Positions 61,462 through 64,000 of a DNA stretch of 64,000 nt are shown in pieces; the first letter of the stretch is position 1; every line of letters starts with the position of its first letter. This DNA is from Candidatus Muiribacterium halophilum (GTDB lineage: Bacteria; Muiribacteriota; Muiribacteriia; Muiribacteriales; Muiribacteriaceae). The notes beneath the pieces are model-generated. The model worked only from the letters and a program-made list of their open reading frames with translations. It did not search any database and was not told the origin of the DNA. Where the stretch lies: the NCBI GenBank assembly GCA_023228995.1, contig JALOAD010000015.1:1-64000 (forward strand), read 5' to 3'. Both the position numbers and the translations under genes were made by a program.

Positions 61462-63141
61462 TCATTCCCCTTGTTGAATCTTTTTGTGTTTCTTAATAAA
61501 TTCAATCGCATTATCTATATTTCTAAATATCTTATCTTCGCCTATTTTTAATATAAGTTTTGATTTTTTAAATGCAATCATTGGTTGTGCATTCACACCA
61601 GATAATAGAATAATAATACCTTTTTTTTCACAATTTTCAATAAAATCTTCCAAAGCTTTAAGACCTGTAGCATCAATTGCAGGAACATGTCTCATTCTAA
61701 CAATTAAATACTCAGGAAATTCTGACATTTGATACAAAGCTGTTTTAAATTTTTCAGCAGCTCCAAAAAAGAAAGGACCATTTATCTCAAAAACAAGTAC
61801 ATTTTCAGGAATCTGCCTATTAACTATAGAAAAAGCATCTTTTGCTATATCTTCCATATCATCTATATCTTTACCAATAAAATCAGCATTTGATACTTCA
61901 GACATTCTCTTCATAAACAAAAGTCCAGCCATAAAAACACCTGCCTGAATAGCAACAGTAAGATCAATCAAAACTGTAAGAAGAAAAGTTGTAAGCAATA
62001 CAAAAACGTCACTCTTAGGCGATTTCAATATTTTTAAAAACAACCTCCACTCACTCATATGATATGCAACCACTATAAGAATTGCTGATAAAAGACACAT
62101 AGGTATCAAAGCAGCCATTTTTCCAAAGAAAAGAAGAATCAATAACAATGTAAAAGCATGTACAATACCTGAAATTGGAGAAAAAGCACCATTTTTAATA
62201 TTAGTAGCTGTTCTTGCAATTGCTCCAGTTGCAGGAATACCCATAAACATAGGACAAATAATATTAGCTATTCCTTGTGCAACAAGCTCCATATTAGAAC
62301 GATGTTTTCTACCAGTCATACCATCTGCTACTACTGCTGAAAGTAAAGATTCAATTCCACCAAGAAGTGCAATCGTTATTGCAGCTGGAAAAACAAGCTT
62401 TATTTTATCAAATGACATATCAGGTAAAACAAATGCCGGAAAAGCCGAACTAACTTCACCAAATCTTGAACCAATTGTTTCAACAGGTATTTTAAAAATT
62501 TTAACCAACAATGTAACAAATACAAGTGTAAATATTGTTGAAGGTATTTTTTTAGTTATTTTAGGAAAATATACAATAAGAAAAAGTGATAATATTCCTA
62601 ATAAAGTTGAATACAAATCTATATTATTAAAATTTTCAATTAAAAACTTTATTTTTTGATGAAATTCTGCTGGGAAAGTACCTTTTACAATTCCTAAAAA
62701 ATCTTTCAACTGACTAGAAAAAATTATCAATGCAATACCAGAAGTAAAACCAACAGTAACCGGATATGGTATAAATTTAATAATACTACCCATTCCAGAA
62801 AAACCCATAATTAAAAGTAAAATACCAGCAATTACAGTCGCTGTAGCCAGTCCTTCATAGCCAAAATCAGACACAACTTTAAAAATAACAACAATAAATG
62901 CACCTGTTGGACCACCTATTTGAAACCTTGAACCGCTAAATATTGAAATAAGAAATCCAGCTATTATAGCAGTATATAATCCTTGTTCAGGTTTAACACC
63001 AGAAGCTATTGCAAATGCAATTGCCAAAGGAAGTGCAACTATACCTACAATAAAACCAGCAGATAAATCTTTAAAAAAATGTTTTGAAGTATAACCTTCT
63101 TTTAACGAACTGATAAGTTTTGGCACAAATTCATTCTTCAT
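61462..63141 (-). CDS. SulP family anion transporter with STAS domain
   Basis: A 559-residue membrane protein with 10-14 helices across about 25-410 and a cytosolic STAS domain at about 440-550 (LIVRMRHVPAIDATGLKALEDF in part). ALPLAIAFAIASGVKPEQGLY (in part) and GGPTGAFIVVI are SulP signatures. Substrates in the family include sulfate, bicarbonate and dicarboxylates; which applies cannot be told. It appears to be co-transcribed with the glycosylase gene. Confidence 0.92.
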   Translation of the reverse strand: MKNEFVPKLISSLKEGYTSKHFFKDLSAGFIVGIVALPLAIAFAIASGVKPEQGLYTAIIAGFLISIFSGSRFQIGGPTGAFIVVIFKVVSDFGYEGLATATVIAGILLLIMGFSGMGSIIKFIPYPVTVGFTSGIALIIFSSQLKDFLGIVKGTFPAEFHQKIKFLIENFNNIDLYSTLLGILSLFLIVYFPKITKKIPSTIFTLVFVTLLVKIFKIPVETIGSRFGEVSSAFPAFVLPDMSFDKIKLVFPAAITIALLGGIESLLSAVVADGMTGRKHRSNMELVAQGIANIICPMFMGIPATGAIARTATNIKNGAFSPISGIVHAFTLLLILLFFGKMAALIPMCLLSAILIVVAYHMSEWRLFLKILKSPKSDVFVLLTTFLLTVLIDLTVAIQAGVFMAGLLFMKRMSEVSNADFIGKDIDDMEDIAKDAFSIVNRQIPENVLVFEINGPFFFGAAEKFKTALYQMSEFPEYLIVRMRHVPAIDATGLKALEDFIENCEKKGIIILLSGVNAQPMIAFKKSKLILKIGEDKIFRNIDNAIEFIKKHKKIQQGE

Positions 63142-63235
63142 AATCCGCTCCTATTGAAAAACCCTGGCTCAATTACTTTTATCTAATTATTATATTAATA
63201 CAACAACATAACATAAACAAGAAAAAGGATAATGT

Positions 63236-64000
63236 TTATTTTGGACCTTTAATCCCAGAACCAGTAATTACACTATTCCCATTTTTAGAAGGAATTACAT
63301 TAATCTGAAGTGGAATTCTGTCTTTTAAAGCTTGAACATGCGATATTAAACCAATTATTTTACCAGAATGTTTTATTGCAGCCAGTGTATTAAGTGCTGT
63401 ATGCATAGTTTCATCGTCTAGAGTACCAAATCCTTCATCAAGAAAAAGTGATTCAACACTTACCTTACCTGAATTAATCTCAGAAAGACCTAATGCAAGT
63501 GCAAGACTTACAATAAAACTCTCTCCACCCGATAGATTTTTTGTACTTCTAATAATCCCAGCTTGATAATTATCAATTATATTTAATTCTAATGGTTTTT
63601 CTTTATCTCTAATTAAAAGATATCTGTCAGAAAGTTTTTTAAGCTGATTATTTGCATATCTGACTACTATTTCAAAAGTTAAACCTTGGGCAAAATTTCT
63701 AAACTTTTTACCATCAGCTGAACCAATAAGTTCATTAAAATCATAAAATTCACTATAAACTTTTATATGTTTTTCCAACTGATTTGATTTATCACAATGT
63801 TTTTTTTTCTTTTCTAAATCAGATTTTAATTTTTCATTTATTGCTCCAGTTTTCTGATTTATCTCATTAATTATATTATTAATATTTAAAATTTCTTCAG
63901 GTAAATTCGTTATATCAATATTTTTTAATTCCTCTGATTTATTCAATTCTTCTGAAGTAATTTTAAATTTATTCAAATTAACATCAATATCATTTAATTT
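63236..64000 (-). CDS. sbcC: SbcC nuclease subunit, C-terminal part (cut by window edge)
   Basis: The frame is open from the right window edge. It encodes the end of a coiled coil and the C-terminal ATPase lobe of SbcC: NLSGGESFIVSLALALGLSE (ABC signature), SLFLDEGFGTLDDET (Walker B and D-loop) and LISHVQALKDRI. SbcCD is an ATP-dependent nuclease that processes hairpins and DNA ends. The internal TTG at 63976 is not a likely start; the protein should be several hundred residues longer beyond the edge. Confidence 0.93.
   Translation of the reverse strand, partial: KLNDIDVNLNKFKITSEELNKSEELKNIDITNLPEEILNINNIINEINQKTGAINEKLKSDLEKKKKHCDKSNQLEKHIKVYSEFYDFNELIGSADGKKFRNFAQGLTFEIVVRYANNQLKKLSDRYLLIRDKEKPLELNIIDNYQAGIIRSTKNLSGGESFIVSLALALGLSEINSGKVSVESLFLDEGFGTLDDETMHTALNTLAAIKHSGKIIGLISHVQALKDRIPLQINVIPSKNGNSVITGSGIKGPK

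Noticed and set aside
63142-63235. Promoter for the SulP gene
   Set aside because: A TATAAT is present on the minus strand but no acceptable -35 box lies 16-18 nt from it.
1-64000. tRNA, rRNA or known riboswitch classes
   Set aside because: None were recognised by eye in the gaps, which are short or filled with repeats; a covariance-model scan would be needed to exclude small RNAs.

Overview
The window is very AT-rich, with coding potential for a Gram-negative-type (diderm) bacterium. Signs are prepilin and PilB/PilT/PilC, lipoproteins, flagellar rod proteins FlgB/FlgC, an O-antigen-ligase-like protein and a SulP transporter. Genes are tightly packed with many ATGA or TAATG overlaps, use the standard code with TGA as stop, and often start with TTG or GTG. 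Several promoters fit a TTGAAA-17-TATAAT pattern. There is no rRNA, tRNA, CRISPR array or intact insertion sequence. The lineage cannot be fixed from the sequence. A deep-branching, probably anaerobic, motile diderm (Muiribacteriota/Riflebacteria-like or similar) fits, but this is a guess.

Layout: 1-6602 (minus) is an envelope/sugar cluster: O-antigen-ligase-like protein, TPR lipoprotein, sugar-nucleotide epimerase, DUF89 phosphatase, GH13-like hydrolase. 6659-10820 (plus) holds a site-2 protease, pyrimidine-nucleoside phosphorylase, a MEMO protein and an exported TPR protein. 10815-20343 (minus) is an apparent six-gene operon: a dihydroorotase-like protein that seems to have lost its metal site, two purine deaminases, then HDOD, GAF/SpoIIE/HATPase and HD-GYP-REC signalling proteins. 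20464-26742 (minus) has two STAS proteins, a beta-propeller lipoprotein, a repeat-rich spacer, a secreted phospholipase-D-like nuclease and an alkaline-phosphatase homologue lacking most zinc ligands. 26739-34334 is the nusA-infB-rbfA-nrnA-(SpoIIE phosphatase)-truB-ribF translation operon. 34471-39820 is a MoxR/DUF58/Bat-type operon. 39974-46380 is a pilus motor operon (NHL protein, STAS, aroE, pilB, pilT, pilC). 46515-47306 is a lone nitrilase-family gene.

47455-55422 (minus) is the most unusual stretch: acylphosphatase, a bacterial-microcompartment (BMC) domain protein with a pentapeptide-repeat linker and Cys-rich tail, two radical-SAM proteins resembling the split lipoyl synthase LipS1/LipS2, an FchA-like folate cyclohydrolase, an exported propeller protein and a hybrid histidine kinase, spaced as one operon. 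55423-56111 is a second repeat-rich spacer; it shares modules with 1-165 and 23204-23594 in a different order and carries a 154-bp element with terminal inverted repeats. 56112-57606 is flgB-flgC-marC behind a sigma-28-like promoter. 57583-59854 is an ABC-2 transporter operon with a His-rich partner. 59981-64000 holds a type IV prepilin, a STAS protein, family-4 uracil-DNA glycosylase, a SulP transporter and the 3' part of sbcC.

A common thread is partner-switching and cyclic-di-GMP style regulation: two SpoIIE-type phosphatases, four stand-alone STAS proteins plus one in SulP, HDOD, HD-GYP, and a PilB whose N-terminal domain looks able to bind c-di-GMP. Protein functions rest on motif recognition by eye; no database search was run.
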